DNA of 64,000 nucleotides, from the NCBI RefSeq assembly GCF_008087085.1, contig NZ_VIYJ01000002.1, positions 372,001 through 436,000 on the forward strand, in the 5' to 3' direction. The translations under genes and the position numbers were made by a program. Source of the stretch: Nocardioides rubriscoriae. GTDB taxonomy: Bacteria; Actinomycetota; Actinomycetes; Propionibacteriales; Nocardioidaceae. Below are positions 43,416 through 52,441 of this stretch, piece after piece (position 1 is the stretch's first letter; each line of letters starts with the position of its first letter). The notes beneath the pieces were generated by a model. That model made no database searches. It had not been told where the DNA came from and saw only the letters and a list, made by a program, of their open reading frames with translations.

Positions 43416-44530
43416 GGCACCTGGCCACCGCCGGGACCGCGCTCGCCGTGGCCTCGCTCGGGCTCACGGTCGACAACCTGCGGCGCGTCCGCACGCCCGA
43501 CCCGGGGGCCGTCGCACGGCCCGAGCCGCTCGCCGTGCTGCTGCCCGTGCGCGACGAGGTCGACGTCGTCGAGCGCTGCGTACGCCGTCTGCTCGCCGCC
43601 GCCGCCCGCTGGCCCGGCCCGGTGCGGGTCGTCGTCCTCGACGACGGCTCCACCGACGGCACCGCCGAGGTCCTGCGCCGGCTGCCCGACGTGACCACCG
43701 TCGCCGGCCGGACGCCGCCGCCGGGCTGGCTGGGCAAGCCGTGGGCCTGCCACCAGCTGGCCGAGGCCGCCGGTGACGCCTCGGTGCTGGTCTTCGTCGA
43801 CGCCGACGTCGCCGTCGAGCCCCACGCGCTGACCTCGACGGTCGCGCTCCTGCGCTCAGCCGGGCTCGACCTGCTGTGCCCCTACCCGCGCCAGGAGGTC
43901 GGCGGGCTCACCGAGCGACTCGTGCAGCCGCTGCTGCAGTGGTCGTGGATGAGCACCCTGCCGCTCGGGCTCGCCGAGACCTCCTCCCGCCCGTCGCTGG
44001 GTGCGGCCAACGGGCAGCTGCTCGCGGTCGACGCCGCGGCGTACCGCCGTGCCGGCGGCCACGCGGCCGTGCGCGGCGAGGTGCTCGAGGACCTCGCGCT
44101 GCTGCGCGCCGTCAAGGCCTCGGGCGGTCGCGGGGTCGTGGCCGAGGGCAGCGGCGTCGCCTCCTGCCGGATGTACGACGGCCCAACGGCCCTGCGCGCC
44201 GGCTACACCAAGTCGCTGTGGGCGGCGTTCGGGTCGCCGGCCGGCGCGATCGGGGTCGGTCTGCTGCTCGGAGTGACCCACGTCGTGCCGGCCGCCGCCG
44301 CGCTGCGCGGCTCGCGCACGGGCCTGCTGGGCTACGCCGCCTCGGTCGCGTCGCGGGCCCTGGTCGCCCGGCGTACGGGCGGGGTCGTCGGCGACGCCTG
44401 GACCCACCCGGCCTCGGTGCTGGCCCTGCTCGCGCTCACCGCCGACTCCTGGCGCCAGCGCCGGCGCGGCACCCTGCGCTGGAAGGGCCGACCCGTCGAG
44501 GTCTCCGGGGTGCGCGGGGTGGCCCGGTGA
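43412..44530 (+). CDS. cruG: CruG-like carotenoid glycosyltransferase (GT2)
   Basis: A 372-residue protein from GTG 43412. A membrane-near N-terminus is followed by a GT-A domain: LAVLLPVRDEVDVVERCVRR, VVVLDDGSTDGT, LVFVDADVAVEPHAL (the DxD) and GEVLEDLALLRAVKASGG. The C-terminus has two to three hydrophobic segments. Its place in the crtA-cruF-X-crtD operon identifies the acceptor as a carotenoid hydroxyl, as for CruG in myxol-glycoside synthesis. A 4,4'-type GT is the alternative. Confidence 0.78.
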   Translation: MRHLATAGTALAVASLGLTVDNLRRVRTPDPGAVARPEPLAVLLPVRDEVDVVERCVRRLLAAAARWPGPVRVVVLDDGSTDGTAEVLRRLPDVTTVAGRTPPPGWLGKPWACHQLAEAAGDASVLVFVDADVAVEPHALTSTVALLRSAGLDLLCPYPRQEVGGLTERLVQPLLQWSWMSTLPLGLAETSSRPSLGAANGQLLAVDAAAYRRAGGHAAVRGEVLEDLALLRAVKASGGRGVVAEGSGVASCRMYDGPTALRAGYTKSLWAAFGSPAGAIGVGLLLGVTHVVPAAAALRGSRTGLLGYAASVASRALVARRTGGVVGDAWTHPASVLALLALTADSWRQRRRGTLRWKGRPVEVSGVRGVAR

Positions 44531-46011
44531 GCCGGGTCGTCGTCGTCGGTGCCGGGGTCGGGGGACTGGCCGCGACCGCGCGGCTGTGCGCCCTGGGCCA
44601 CGAGGTGACCCTGGTCGAGCAGGCCGGGGAGGTCGGCGGCAAGCTCGGCACGCTGCGCCGCGACGGGTTCGTCTTCGACACCGGCCCGTCGCTGCTGACC
44701 CTGCCCGACGTGCTCGAGGAGCTGTACGCCGCCACCGGGGCGCCGCTGTCGCAGGCGCTGCCCCTGCAACGCCTCGAGACGGCCTGCCACTACCGCTTCG
44801 CCGACGGCACGCTGCTCGACCTGCCCGGCGACCCCGCCCGCATCCCCGACGCCCTCGACGCCGCCCTGGGCACCGGTCGCGGGGAGCAGTGGGCCGGGCT
44901 GATGGCCCGCGCCGGGCGCATCTGGGACATCACCCGCGAGCCGTTCCTCGAGTCGCCGCTCACCACCCGCCAGATGCTCCGGCTGTCCTACCGGCTCGGC
45001 GACGTCGCCACGGTCGCGCCCTGGCGCACCCTGCGGGGCCTGGCCGCCGACCACCTCCACGACCCGCGACTGCGGGCCCTGCTCGATCGCTACGCCACCT
45101 ACACCGGGTCCGACCCGCGGCGCGCGCCCGCCGCGCTCGTGACCGTGCCGTACGCCGAGCAGACCTTCGGGTCCTGGTACGTCCCCGGCGGGCTCGGTCG
45201 CCTGGCGACCTCGCTGCTCGAGCGGGTCCGCGCCCAGGGCGCGCAGGTGCTGCTCGACACCGAGGTCGTCGAGGTCCTGGTCCATGACGGCCGGGCGGCG
45301 GGTGTGCGCCTGGCCGACGACTCGGTGCTCGAGGCCGACGTCGTGGTGGCCAACGCCGACGCGGCGAGCGTCTACGGCCGGTTGCTCCCGGGGCGCGTCG
45401 CGCGCCGATCGGCGCGCCGTATCCGTCGTACGACGCCGTCGCTGTCGGGGCTGGCCCTGCTCCTCGCGGTCGACGACCCGCCCGAGGTCGCCCACCACCA
45501 GGTGCTGTTCGCCGAGGACTACGACGCGGAGTTCGACGCCGTGTTCGGGCGCCACGGGCCGCCGCGCCCGGTGGAGCGCCCGACGGTCTACGTCAGCGCC
45601 CCCCGCGACCCCGCCGTGGTGCCCGAGGCCGGCACCGGCGCGTGGTTCGTGCTGGTCAACGCCCCGCGCCACGATCCCCGGCACGGCGTCGACTGGGACG
45701 AGCCCGGGCTGGCCGAGGACCAGGCCGACCGGGTGCTCGACCTGATGGCCGAGCGCGGGCTCGACGTGCGCAGCCGGGTGCGGCACCGCACCCTGGTCTC
45801 GCCCGCCGACCTCGAGCGCCGCACGCTGACCCCGGGCGGCTCGATCTACGGCACGTCGTCCAACGGTGCCCGCGCGGCGTTCCAGCGGCCGGCCAACCGC
45901 TCGCCGCTGCCCGGTCTCTACCTCGTGGGCGGCTCGTCGCACCCCGGCGGCGGGCTGCCGCTGGTGGTGCTGTCGGCGCGCATCGTCGCGGGGCTCGTCG
46001 GGCCCGCCTGA
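44527..46011 (+). CDS. crtD: CrtI-family desaturase, CrtD-like
   Basis: A 494-residue protein starting at GTG 44527. The FAD site is VVVVGAGVGGLAATARL with Glu in LVEQAGEVGGKLGTL. The body is of the phytoene-desaturase superfamily, with C-terminal GSSHPGGGLPLVVLSARIVA. A separate crtI lies at 46687, so this copy probably does 3',4'-desaturation (CrtD) of the 1'-hydroxylated carotenoid; this is inferred from context. The 3' end overlaps the convergent CDP-alcohol phosphatidyltransferase gene by 94 bases. Confidence 0.8.
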   Translation: MSRVVVVGAGVGGLAATARLCALGHEVTLVEQAGEVGGKLGTLRRDGFVFDTGPSLLTLPDVLEELYAATGAPLSQALPLQRLETACHYRFADGTLLDLPGDPARIPDALDAALGTGRGEQWAGLMARAGRIWDITREPFLESPLTTRQMLRLSYRLGDVATVAPWRTLRGLAADHLHDPRLRALLDRYATYTGSDPRRAPAALVTVPYAEQTFGSWYVPGGLGRLATSLLERVRAQGAQVLLDTEVVEVLVHDGRAAGVRLADDSVLEADVVVANADAASVYGRLLPGRVARRSARRIRRTTPSLSGLALLLAVDDPPEVAHHQVLFAEDYDAEFDAVFGRHGPPRPVERPTVYVSAPRDPAVVPEAGTGAWFVLVNAPRHDPRHGVDWDEPGLAEDQADRVLDLMAERGLDVRSRVRHRTLVSPADLERRTLTPGGSIYGTSSNGARAAFQRPANRSPLPGLYLVGGSSHPGGGLPLVVLSARIVAGLVGPA

Positions 46012-46685
46012 GCTCTCGGGGCGAGCAGCTGTCGGCGGACGGCCACGGTGAGGTGGACCAGCCCCACCACGGCCAGCGCGAGCCCCACGGCGACCGCGAC
46101 CTTCGCCGGCACCGCCGCGTCCACCGCGGGCACCAGGCCGACCGACGCGGTGGCGGCGAGGGCGAGGACCGTGACGATGACCCGCGAGGGACGCTCCCAC
46201 ACCGTGATCGCGCCCGCGCCAGCCAGACCGGCGGCCTGGGCGGTGGCGCGCACCGACTCGAGCAGCAGCGTCAGCACGGCGAGCGCGGCGCCGAGCCAGA
46301 GCGGTGCCCCGAGCACCACCAGGGTCACGACCAGCACCACGTCGACCGCGCGGTCGGCCAGCGGGTCGAGCACCCGCCCCCACGCCGTGTCGGTCCCGGT
46401 CTGGGCCGCGACGGCGCCGTCGACCCCGTCGAGCACCGCGCTCACCGCCACGAGGAGCAGCGCGGCGAGGGGCCAGGCGTGCCCCAGACCGGCCAGCACC
46501 GGCACCGGGGCCACCACCGCCGCGGAGGCAGTGGTGACCGCGCCAGGCCGTACGCCGCGGCGCGCAAGCGGTCGCGCGCACGCGTGCGAGAGCCGCACCC
46601 ACGCCGAGATCCAGACCGAGCCGCTCGGGTCGATCCCGCCGTGCAGGCGCGACCAGTGGGCCAGGGCCTCGGCCCGGCGGTCCAC
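45918..46685 (-). CDS. CDP-alcohol phosphatidyltransferase-family membrane protein
   Basis: A 255-residue protein from GTG 46685, two bases after the crtI stop and probably cotranscribed. The CDP-OH-P motif is present in the form LDGVDGAVAAQTG then WGRVLDPLADRAVD; the usual Ala-Arg after DGxxDG is Ala-Val, a substitution worth noting. Six hydrophobic segments follow. Substrate (phosphatidylglycerol-phosphate or inositol type) is unknown. Its presence inside a carotenoid cluster is unexplained. Confidence 0.72.
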   Translation of the reverse strand: MDRRAEALAHWSRLHGGIDPSGSVWISAWVRLSHACARPLARRGVRPGAVTTASAAVVAPVPVLAGLGHAWPLAALLLVAVSAVLDGVDGAVAAQTGTDTAWGRVLDPLADRAVDVVLVVTLVVLGAPLWLGAALAVLTLLLESVRATAQAAGLAGAGAITVWERPSRVIVTVLALAATASVGLVPAVDAAVPAKVAVAVGLALAVVGLVHLTVAVRRQLLAPRAQAGPTSPATMRADSTTSGSPPPGCDEPPTR

Positions 46686-46686
46686 C

Positions 46687-48288
46687 TCAGGCCCGCGCCG
46701 GCACCGGTTCGACCGACGGTCCGACCGACCGGTCGCCGCGCAGCCGCTTGAGCACCAGCTCGGCGCTGATCAGGCACATCGGCAGCCCGATGCCCGGCAC
46801 CGTGCCGTAGCCGGCGTAGTAGAGGCCGTCGACCTTGCGCGAGACGTTGCTCGCCCGGAAGAACGCGCTCTGCTTGAGCACGTGGGCCGGGCCGAGGGCC
46901 CCACCCGACCACGAGTTGAGGTCGGCCTCGAAGTCACCGGGCCCCACGGTGCGGCGTACGACGACCCGCTCGGCGAGGTCGGGCACGCCCGCCCAGTCGG
47001 CGACCATCGCCACAGCGCGGTCGGCGATCGCCTCGATCGTGGCGTCACCGGCCCCGTCGACGCCGCCGCGCCCCAGGGAGGGGTCGGGCGGCACCGGCAC
47101 CAGCACGAACAGGTTGTCGTGGCCGGCCGGCGCGACCGACGCGTCGGTGGCCGAGGGCCGGCACACGTAGATCGACGCTGGGTCGGGCACCCGCGTCGGG
47201 GTGCCGAAGATGGCGTCGAAGTTGGTGTGCCAGTCGGCGGTGAAGAACAGCGAGTGGTGGGCCAGCTCGGGCAGCTCGCCGCGCACGCCGAGCTGGACCA
47301 GGACGGCGCCCGGCCCCGAGACCGCCTTGTCCCACCACGGCTCGGGGTAGGTCTGGAGGTCGGGGGGGAGCAGCCGGGTCTCGACGTGGTGGAGGTCGGC
47401 GGCCCCGACGACCACGTCGGCGGCCACGGTGTGCGTGGCGCCGGCGGCGTCGCGGTAGGTGACGCCGGTGACGCGCGCCCGGGGCCCGCGCAGCCGGCGA
47501 CGACGGGTCGTGGTGTCGAGCGGCGCGGTCTGCACCGCGGTGACGGTGCAGCCGGTCGACAGCTCGGCGCCGGCGCCGCGGGCGAGTCCGGCCATCGCGT
47601 CGACGAGCACCCGGAAGCCGCCCATCGGGTAGCGGACCCCGTCGGCGAGGTCGAGGTGGCTCATCAGGTGGTACATCGCGGGGGCCCGGTCGGGCGACGA
47701 GCCGAGGAACACCGCGGGGTAGCCGAGCACCTGGCGCAGGCGCCGGTCGCGGAAGCGGCTGTCGACGAAGGACTCCAGGGAGCGCGACAGCAGCCCCGCC
47801 AGACGGGGGCCGTTGACCAGGACCTGCCGCCCGGCGTACGCCGCGACGGAGTCGAAGCTGGTGTAGAGGAACTGGCGCACCGCCAGGTCGTAGACCTCGC
47901 GGGCGGAGTCGAGGTAGGCGGCCAGGGCCGCACCGGCCCCCGGCTCGACGGACTCGAACAGCGCCTTGTTGCCGGCCTCGTCGAGGACCACGTCGAGCGG
48001 CTCGGGATAGCCCTCGCTCCACACCCGGTAGCCCGGGTCGAGCGTCACCAGGTCGAGCTGCTCGGCGGTCGTGGTGCCCATCATGGCGAAGAAGTGGTCG
48101 AACACCTCGGGCATCAGCCACCACGACGGCCCGGTGTCGAAGCGGAAGCCGTCGCGCTCCCACAGGCCGGCGCGACCGCCGAGCAGCTCACCCCGCTCGA
48201 GCAGGCGTACGTCGTGCCCGTCGCGGGCGAGCAGGGCGGCGGTGGCGAGCCCGGAGACTCCTCCACCGATGACGACGACGCGACTCAT
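46687..48288 (-). CDS. crtI: Phytoene desaturase CrtI
   Basis: A 533-residue protein from ATG 48288, overlapping crtB as ATGA. The N-terminal FAD motif is VVVIGGGVSGLATAALLA, then LLERGELLGGRAGLWERDGF and RFDTGPSWWLMPEVFDHFF, typical of phytoene desaturase. The C-terminus has GLYYAGYGTVPGIGLPMCLI. It converts phytoene to lycopene by four desaturations. It is paired with crtB as in most actinobacteria. Confidence 0.9.
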   Translation of the reverse strand: MSRVVVIGGGVSGLATAALLARDGHDVRLLERGELLGGRAGLWERDGFRFDTGPSWWLMPEVFDHFFAMMGTTTAEQLDLVTLDPGYRVWSEGYPEPLDVVLDEAGNKALFESVEPGAGAALAAYLDSAREVYDLAVRQFLYTSFDSVAAYAGRQVLVNGPRLAGLLSRSLESFVDSRFRDRRLRQVLGYPAVFLGSSPDRAPAMYHLMSHLDLADGVRYPMGGFRVLVDAMAGLARGAGAELSTGCTVTAVQTAPLDTTTRRRRLRGPRARVTGVTYRDAAGATHTVAADVVVGAADLHHVETRLLPPDLQTYPEPWWDKAVSGPGAVLVQLGVRGELPELAHHSLFFTADWHTNFDAIFGTPTRVPDPASIYVCRPSATDASVAPAGHDNLFVLVPVPPDPSLGRGGVDGAGDATIEAIADRAVAMVADWAGVPDLAERVVVRRTVGPGDFEADLNSWSGGALGPAHVLKQSAFFRASNVSRKVDGLYYAGYGTVPGIGLPMCLISAELVLKRLRGDRSVGPSVEPVPARA

Positions 48289-49238
48289 CGCGTGACCTCC
48301 TGGTGCGGTGGCTGGGGCTGGGGCTGGTGCGGCCGGCCGCGGCGAGCCACGGCGCCGCTGACGATCCGGGCCTTGACGACCCCCGGCACGCGCACCCGAC
48401 GGCGGCGCAGCTCGGCCGCCGGGGTGGCCCGCAGCCGCACCGACAGCTCGGCGAACAGGTCGTGGGCGGCGCAGACCGCGACCCGGCTGCCGCGCGGCAG
48501 CAGCGGCACGACCGCCGCCGCGGCGGCGAGGTCGGCGTCGACGTCGTCGAGCAGCCGGTCCCGGTCGGCGTCGGTGAGCCGGTCGGGGTCGATGCCGGGG
48601 AAGTAGCGGCGCCCGAGCACGTCGGCGTCGTCGCCGAGGTCGCGCAGGAAGTTGACCTTCTGGAACGCCGCCCCGAGCCGGCGCGCGCCCGGTGCGCAGC
48701 GCTCGTAGCGGCGGTCACGGTCGGGGAGGTCCGCGACGAACGCGCGCAGGCACATCAGCCCGACGACCTCGGCCGACCCGTAGACGTAGCGCGCGAAGCT
48801 CTCGTCGTCGTGGACGCGGGTCTCGAGGTCGGCGCGCATCGAGTCGAAGAAGGGCCGCACGAGCGCCTCGTCGACCCCGCACGCACGCGCCGTACGGGCG
48901 AAGGCGTGCACCACCAGGTTGCTGCTGTGACCGACCGCGAGGGCGTCGAGCGTCTCCTGCTCGAGGGTGTCGAGCACGGCGGCCCGCGACGCCGGGGTCG
49001 CGCCGGGGCGGGGGGCGTCGACGATCTCGTCGGCGACGCGCACCAGGGCGTAGAGGTTGCGCACGTGGGTGCGCACCGGCTCGCTGAGCAGGCGCGACGC
49101 CGCCCCGAACGACGAGGAGTAGGCCCCGATGACCACGGCCGCGCTGGCGTCGGCGACGGCGTCGTACTGGGCGTGCGCACCCGGGCGGGCGCGGCGCGCG
49201 GACATCACCGTCCGTCTCGGTGTCACCAGGTCGACCAC
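48285..49238 (-). CDS. crtB: Phytoene synthase CrtB
   Basis: A 317-residue protein from GTG 49238. GATAAT on the complement (49245-49250) lies 6 nt upstream, so a leaderless start is likely. Squalene/phytoene synthase motifs: VRVADEIVDAP with Asp70 and Asp74 (first Asp-rich site) and KVNFLRDLGDDADVLGRRYF (second). It condenses two GGPP to phytoene. The proline/glutamine-rich C-terminus (RPHQPQPQPPHQEVTR) is probably disordered. It is first in crtB-crtI-CDP-OH-P. Confidence 0.92.
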   Translation of the reverse strand: MVDLVTPRRTVMSARRARPGAHAQYDAVADASAAVVIGAYSSSFGAASRLLSEPVRTHVRNLYALVRVADEIVDAPRPGATPASRAAVLDTLEQETLDALAVGHSSNLVVHAFARTARACGVDEALVRPFFDSMRADLETRVHDDESFARYVYGSAEVVGLMCLRAFVADLPDRDRRYERCAPGARRLGAAFQKVNFLRDLGDDADVLGRRYFPGIDPDRLTDADRDRLLDDVDADLAAAAAVVPLLPRGSRVAVCAAHDLFAELSVRLRATPAAELRRRRVRVPGVVKARIVSGAVARRGRPHQPQPQPPHQEVTR

Positions 49239-49311
49239 GCGGCGATTATCGACGGTGTGGCCTCCGGCCGGGTCACCCCCTCGGCGCTGCGGCGGAAACT
49301 ACTGTCGCGCC

Positions 49312-49746
49312 ATGAGCACACCACGTGAGCCGGTGCCGTTCGAGGTGCACGAGGAAGGGGTCTACCTGCACGGGACCAGGGCCGACCTGCGACCCGGTGA
49401 CCTGCTGACGGCCGGGCGGGAGTCCAACTTCGAGGACGGCCGGGTGATGAACCACGTCTACTTCACCGCCACCCTCGACGCCGCGACCTGGGGCGCCGAG
49501 CTCGCGTCCGGCGACGGCCGCGAGCGCATCTACGTCGTCGAGCCGACCGGCGAGTTCGAGGACGACCCCAACGTCACGGACAAGAAGTTCCCCGGCAACC
49601 CGACCCGCTCCTACCGCACCCGGGAGCCGTTGCGGGTCGTCGGGGAGCTCACCGACTGGGTCGGCCACCCGCCCGAGAGACTCCAGGCGATGAAGGACGG
49701 GCTCGCCGAGCTGCGGCGGCAGGGCAGGGCCCAGATCCTCGACTAG
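49312..49746 (+). CDS. arr: Rifamycin ADP-ribosyltransferase Arr
   Basis: A 144-residue protein from ATG 49312, 6 nt after TACTGT. It is close to mycobacterial Arr in size and motifs. GVYLHGTRADLRPGDLLTAG contains His20, NHVYFTATLD contains Tyr50, and TGEFEDDPNVTDKKFPGNPT contains the catalytic Asp near position 84. Arr transfers ADP-ribose from NAD+ to the C23 hydroxyl of rifampicin and so inactivates it. It is monocistronic. Confidence 0.93.
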   Translation: MSTPREPVPFEVHEEGVYLHGTRADLRPGDLLTAGRESNFEDGRVMNHVYFTATLDAATWGAELASGDGRERIYVVEPTGEFEDDPNVTDKKFPGNPTRSYRTREPLRVVGELTDWVGHPPERLQAMKDGLAELRRQGRAQILD

Positions 49747-49785
49747 GTGGTCCCGGGCCGACCGGGCAGGTGCCATAGTCGCCTC

Positions 49786-50790
49786 ATGCGCAGCTGGCCG
49801 GTCACCGAAGGCGTCCTCGAGCTCGGCGACCTGGAGGTCGAGCGGGGCGGCGTGATCCGCGACGCGCGGCTCGCGTGGCAGGCCCACGGCACGCTCAACG
49901 CCGCCAAGGACAACGTGATCGTCCACCCGTGCAGCTACACCGCGACCCACGACGACCTTGCCGAGCTGATCGGCCCCGACCTGGTCCTCGACCCGGAGCG
50001 GTGGTTCATCGTCGTGCCCGACATGTTCTCCAACGGGCTGTCGTCCAGCGCCGCGGACATCGAGGACTTCCCGGCGCTGGTCACCGCCGGTGACAACGTG
50101 CGCGCCCAGCGCCGGCTGCTCGACGAGCAGTGGGGGATCGACCAGGTCGCCGCCGTCCACGGCTTCTCCATGGGCGCGATCCAGGCCTACCACTGGGCCT
50201 CGCTGTTCCCCGACACGGTCGAGCGCGCGATCGTGGTGTGCGGCAGCGCGCGCACCGCACCCCACAACAAGGTGTTCCTGTCCGGGCTGCTGCGCATCCT
50301 GGAGGCCGCGCCCGAGCACCTCGGCGGTGGCCGGTTCTCGGCCGAGCCGGTGGCGGCCCTGCGCGCCTTCGGCCACGTCTACGCCGGCTGGGGGCTGAGC
50401 CAGGACTTCTACCGCGAGGAGCTGTGGCGCACGGTGCTCGGGGCGCCCGACCTCGAGACCTACCTGCGCGACGACTGGGAGGCCGGCTTCGCGGACTGCC
50501 GGGCGGCCAACCTGTACGCCCAGGCGATGACGTGGTCCGAGGCCGACATCAGCCTCGGTGGTGACCTGCCGGCCGCCCTGGCCGCGATCCGTGCCCGGGT
50601 GCTGCTGATGCCGAGCGAGACCGACCTCTACTTCCGCGTCGCTGACAATGCCGCCGAGCTGCCGCACCTGGCCTCGGCCGAGCTGCTGCCGATCCCGGGC
50701 ATCTGGGGGCACCGGGCCGGCAGCCCCGCCGGTCTGCCCGACGAGCTCGACTTCGTGCGCACCGCCGTACGCCGCTGGCTCGACGCCTGA
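49786..50790 (+). CDS. Alpha/beta hydrolase, homoserine O-acetyltransferase-like
   Basis: A 334-residue protein from ATG 49786. Its fold resembles the MetX family: DNVIVHPCSYTATHDDLAEL, the nucleophile elbow VHGFSMGAIQAYHWASLFPD (Ser in GFSMG), an Asp in LLMPSETDLYFR and the His in PIPGIWGHRAGSP. A dedicated MetX normally has a different Gly-rich start, so it is better called an uncharacterised acyltransferase or hydrolase. There is no clear operon partner. Confidence 0.72.
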   Translation: MRSWPVTEGVLELGDLEVERGGVIRDARLAWQAHGTLNAAKDNVIVHPCSYTATHDDLAELIGPDLVLDPERWFIVVPDMFSNGLSSSAADIEDFPALVTAGDNVRAQRRLLDEQWGIDQVAAVHGFSMGAIQAYHWASLFPDTVERAIVVCGSARTAPHNKVFLSGLLRILEAAPEHLGGGRFSAEPVAALRAFGHVYAGWGLSQDFYREELWRTVLGAPDLETYLRDDWEAGFADCRAANLYAQAMTWSEADISLGGDLPAALAAIRARVLLMPSETDLYFRVADNAAELPHLASAELLPIPGIWGHRAGSPAGLPDELDFVRTAVRRWLDA

Positions 50791-50809
50791 CCGGCCGCCG
50801 CCACCGAGC

Positions 50810-51511
50810 TCAGCGCGGCGCCTCGCCACCGCCCAGCCGCTGCCAGACGACGGGCGGGACCCGGTCGAGGATCGCCTTCATCGAGGCCAGCACGGCGTCG
50901 ATCTCACCGGGGGAGTGCTGGCCGCTGCGGAACATCAGCAGCGAGTCGCCCTGCAACCGCCAGGCGCGGTCCTGGTAGGCCGCGAGCATGGCCCGCAGGT
51001 CGGGGTGCAGGACGTCGCGGGCCAGCTCCGGACTGTCGGTGCGCACCAGGAACAGGTCGTCGAAGACGGGGTCGCCGATCGCGAGGTCGTGGCCGAGGAG
51101 CCCGTGGAAGAACTTCGCGAGACCGCGCGTGGGGGCGACCTGCAACATCGGCACCGGCTGTCGCAGGCCGCCGAGGTGCATGGTCACCACCGAGCAGCCG
51201 TGCCTGGTCGAGTCGTCGCCCGAGCCCGTCGTGTAGTGGTAGTCGAACGCCAGGAAGGCCCGACCCTCGTAGGTGCCCTCGACGACGTTGGTCGCGCTGC
51301 GGGCGTGGCCGCGGCCGAACGGGTCGCCGGGGAAACGGTCCTCCAGCCCGGTGCCGTCGGGGCGGTAGCGCCACTCGCGCTGGGCGGCGTACGACGCCAG
51401 GGTGTCCATCCGCCGTTGCCGGGCACGCACCGAGGCCACGATCGCGACCACCACCAGGGCGATGAAGGCGAGCGGGACGAGCAGGCACGCCGCGCCGACG
51501 AGCAGGTCCAT
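50810..51511 (-). CDS. Membrane-anchored DUF3137-like protein
   Basis: A 233-residue protein from ATG 51511. One N-terminal membrane helix (LVPLAFIALVVVAIVASVRA) precedes a soluble beta-rich domain with GTYEGRAFLAFDYHYTTGSG and LQVAPTRGLAKFFHGLLGHD. This layout resembles DUF3137-type proteins. No enzymatic residues were recognised. It ends near the convergent hydrolase gene. Confidence 0.65.
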   Translation of the reverse strand: MDLLVGAACLLVPLAFIALVVVAIVASVRARQRRMDTLASYAAQREWRYRPDGTGLEDRFPGDPFGRGHARSATNVVEGTYEGRAFLAFDYHYTTGSGDDSTRHGCSVVTMHLGGLRQPVPMLQVAPTRGLAKFFHGLLGHDLAIGDPVFDDLFLVRTDSPELARDVLHPDLRAMLAAYQDRAWRLQGDSLLMFRSGQHSPGEIDAVLASMKAILDRVPPVVWQRLGGGEAPR

Positions 51512-51572
51512 GTCAGTCTCGCTCCCTCGGGCCGGGTCCCGGGGACAGCCTAGGTCGGCGGCGGGCCGTCGG

Positions 51573-52394
51573 TCAGCGCCCCTTGAACTCCGGCTTGCGC
51601 TTCTCCAGGAACGCGCGCGGGCCCTCCTTGGCGTCGTCGGAGGCGAAGACCGCGGCCCCCACGCGGGCATCGTCGGCCCAGCAGTCCTCCTCGTGCTTGC
51701 CCTCGGAGTCACGCATGGTCTTGAGGATCGCCTGCACGGCCAGGGGGCCGTTGGCGCTGATGGCGTCGGCGATCTCGCGCGCCTTGGCCAGCGCCTGGCC
51801 GTCGGGGACGACGTGGCCGATGAGGCCGAGCTCCTTGGCCTCGGGGGCCAGCAGGGTGCGTCCGGTGAGCAGCAGCTCGGCGGCCACGGTGTAGGGGATC
51901 TGGCGGGGGAGTCGGACCGCGGAGCCGCCCATCGGGTAGAGCGACCAGCGCGCCTCGGCGACGCCGAACTTGGCCGACTCGCCGGCGACGCGGATGTCGG
52001 TGCCCTGCAGGATCTCGGTGCCGCCGGCGATCGCCGGACCCTCGACCGCGGCGATGAGGGGCTTGGTGAGCCGGAAGCCCTTGAGCAGGCCCTTGATGAC
52101 GCTGGGGTCGAACTCGCCGGACTCGAAGCTCTCCGAGGGCGGCTTGGCGTCGGCGGTCCTGAGGTCCATCCCGGCGCAGAAGTAGCCGCCCGCGCCGGTG
52201 AGGATGCAGACCCGGATCTCGGGGTCGTCGTTGACCCGGTCCCAGGCGTCCTCCATGATCCGCAGCATCTCGCTCGAGAGCGCGTTGCGGCGCTCGGGAC
52301 GGTTCATCGTCACGACGAGCGTGTGCCCGTCCTGCTCGACGAGGCAGTCGGGAGTGGTCCGCTCGACGGTCGGTGCGCCGGTTGCTTCAGCCAT
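51573..52394 (-). CDS. echA19: Enoyl-CoA hydratase EchA19
   Basis: A 273-residue crotonase from ATG 52394, 7 nt after TAGCGT on the complement. Oxyanion loops: [20 protein letters not shown] and [20 protein letters not shown], then [20 protein letters not shown]. It is divergent from fadD19 across a KstR operator, as Rv3516 is from Rv3515c. EchA19 hydrates steroid enoyl-CoA side-chain intermediates. Confidence 0.9.
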   Translation of the reverse strand: MAEATGAPTVERTTPDCLVEQDGHTLVVTMNRPERRNALSSEMLRIMEDAWDRVNDDPEIRVCILTGAGGYFCAGMDLRTADAKPPSESFESGEFDPSVIKGLLKGFRLTKPLIAAVEGPAIAGGTEILQGTDIRVAGESAKFGVAEARWSLYPMGGSAVRLPRQIPYTVAAELLLTGRTLLAPEAKELGLIGHVVPDGQALAKAREIADAISANGPLAVQAILKTMRDSEGKHEEDCWADDARVGAAVFASDDAKEGPRAFLEKRKPEFKGR

Positions 52395-52401
52395 GGCGCG
52401 G

Positions 52402-52434
52402 ACGCTAGCGAAAAAGTGGAACGTGTTCTAGTCT
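52402..52434. promoter_or_regulatory. Divergent promoters of echA19 and fadD19 with KstR operator
   Basis: The KstR site TGGAACGTGTTCTA is at 52417-52430. Its last TA starts the fadD19 -10 TAGTCT (52429-52434), 7 nt before GTG 52442. The echA19 -10 TAGCGT is the complement of 52402-52407, 7 nt before its ATG. One operator thus serves both genes. Confidence 0.9.
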
Positions 52435-52441
52435 CGCCGCT

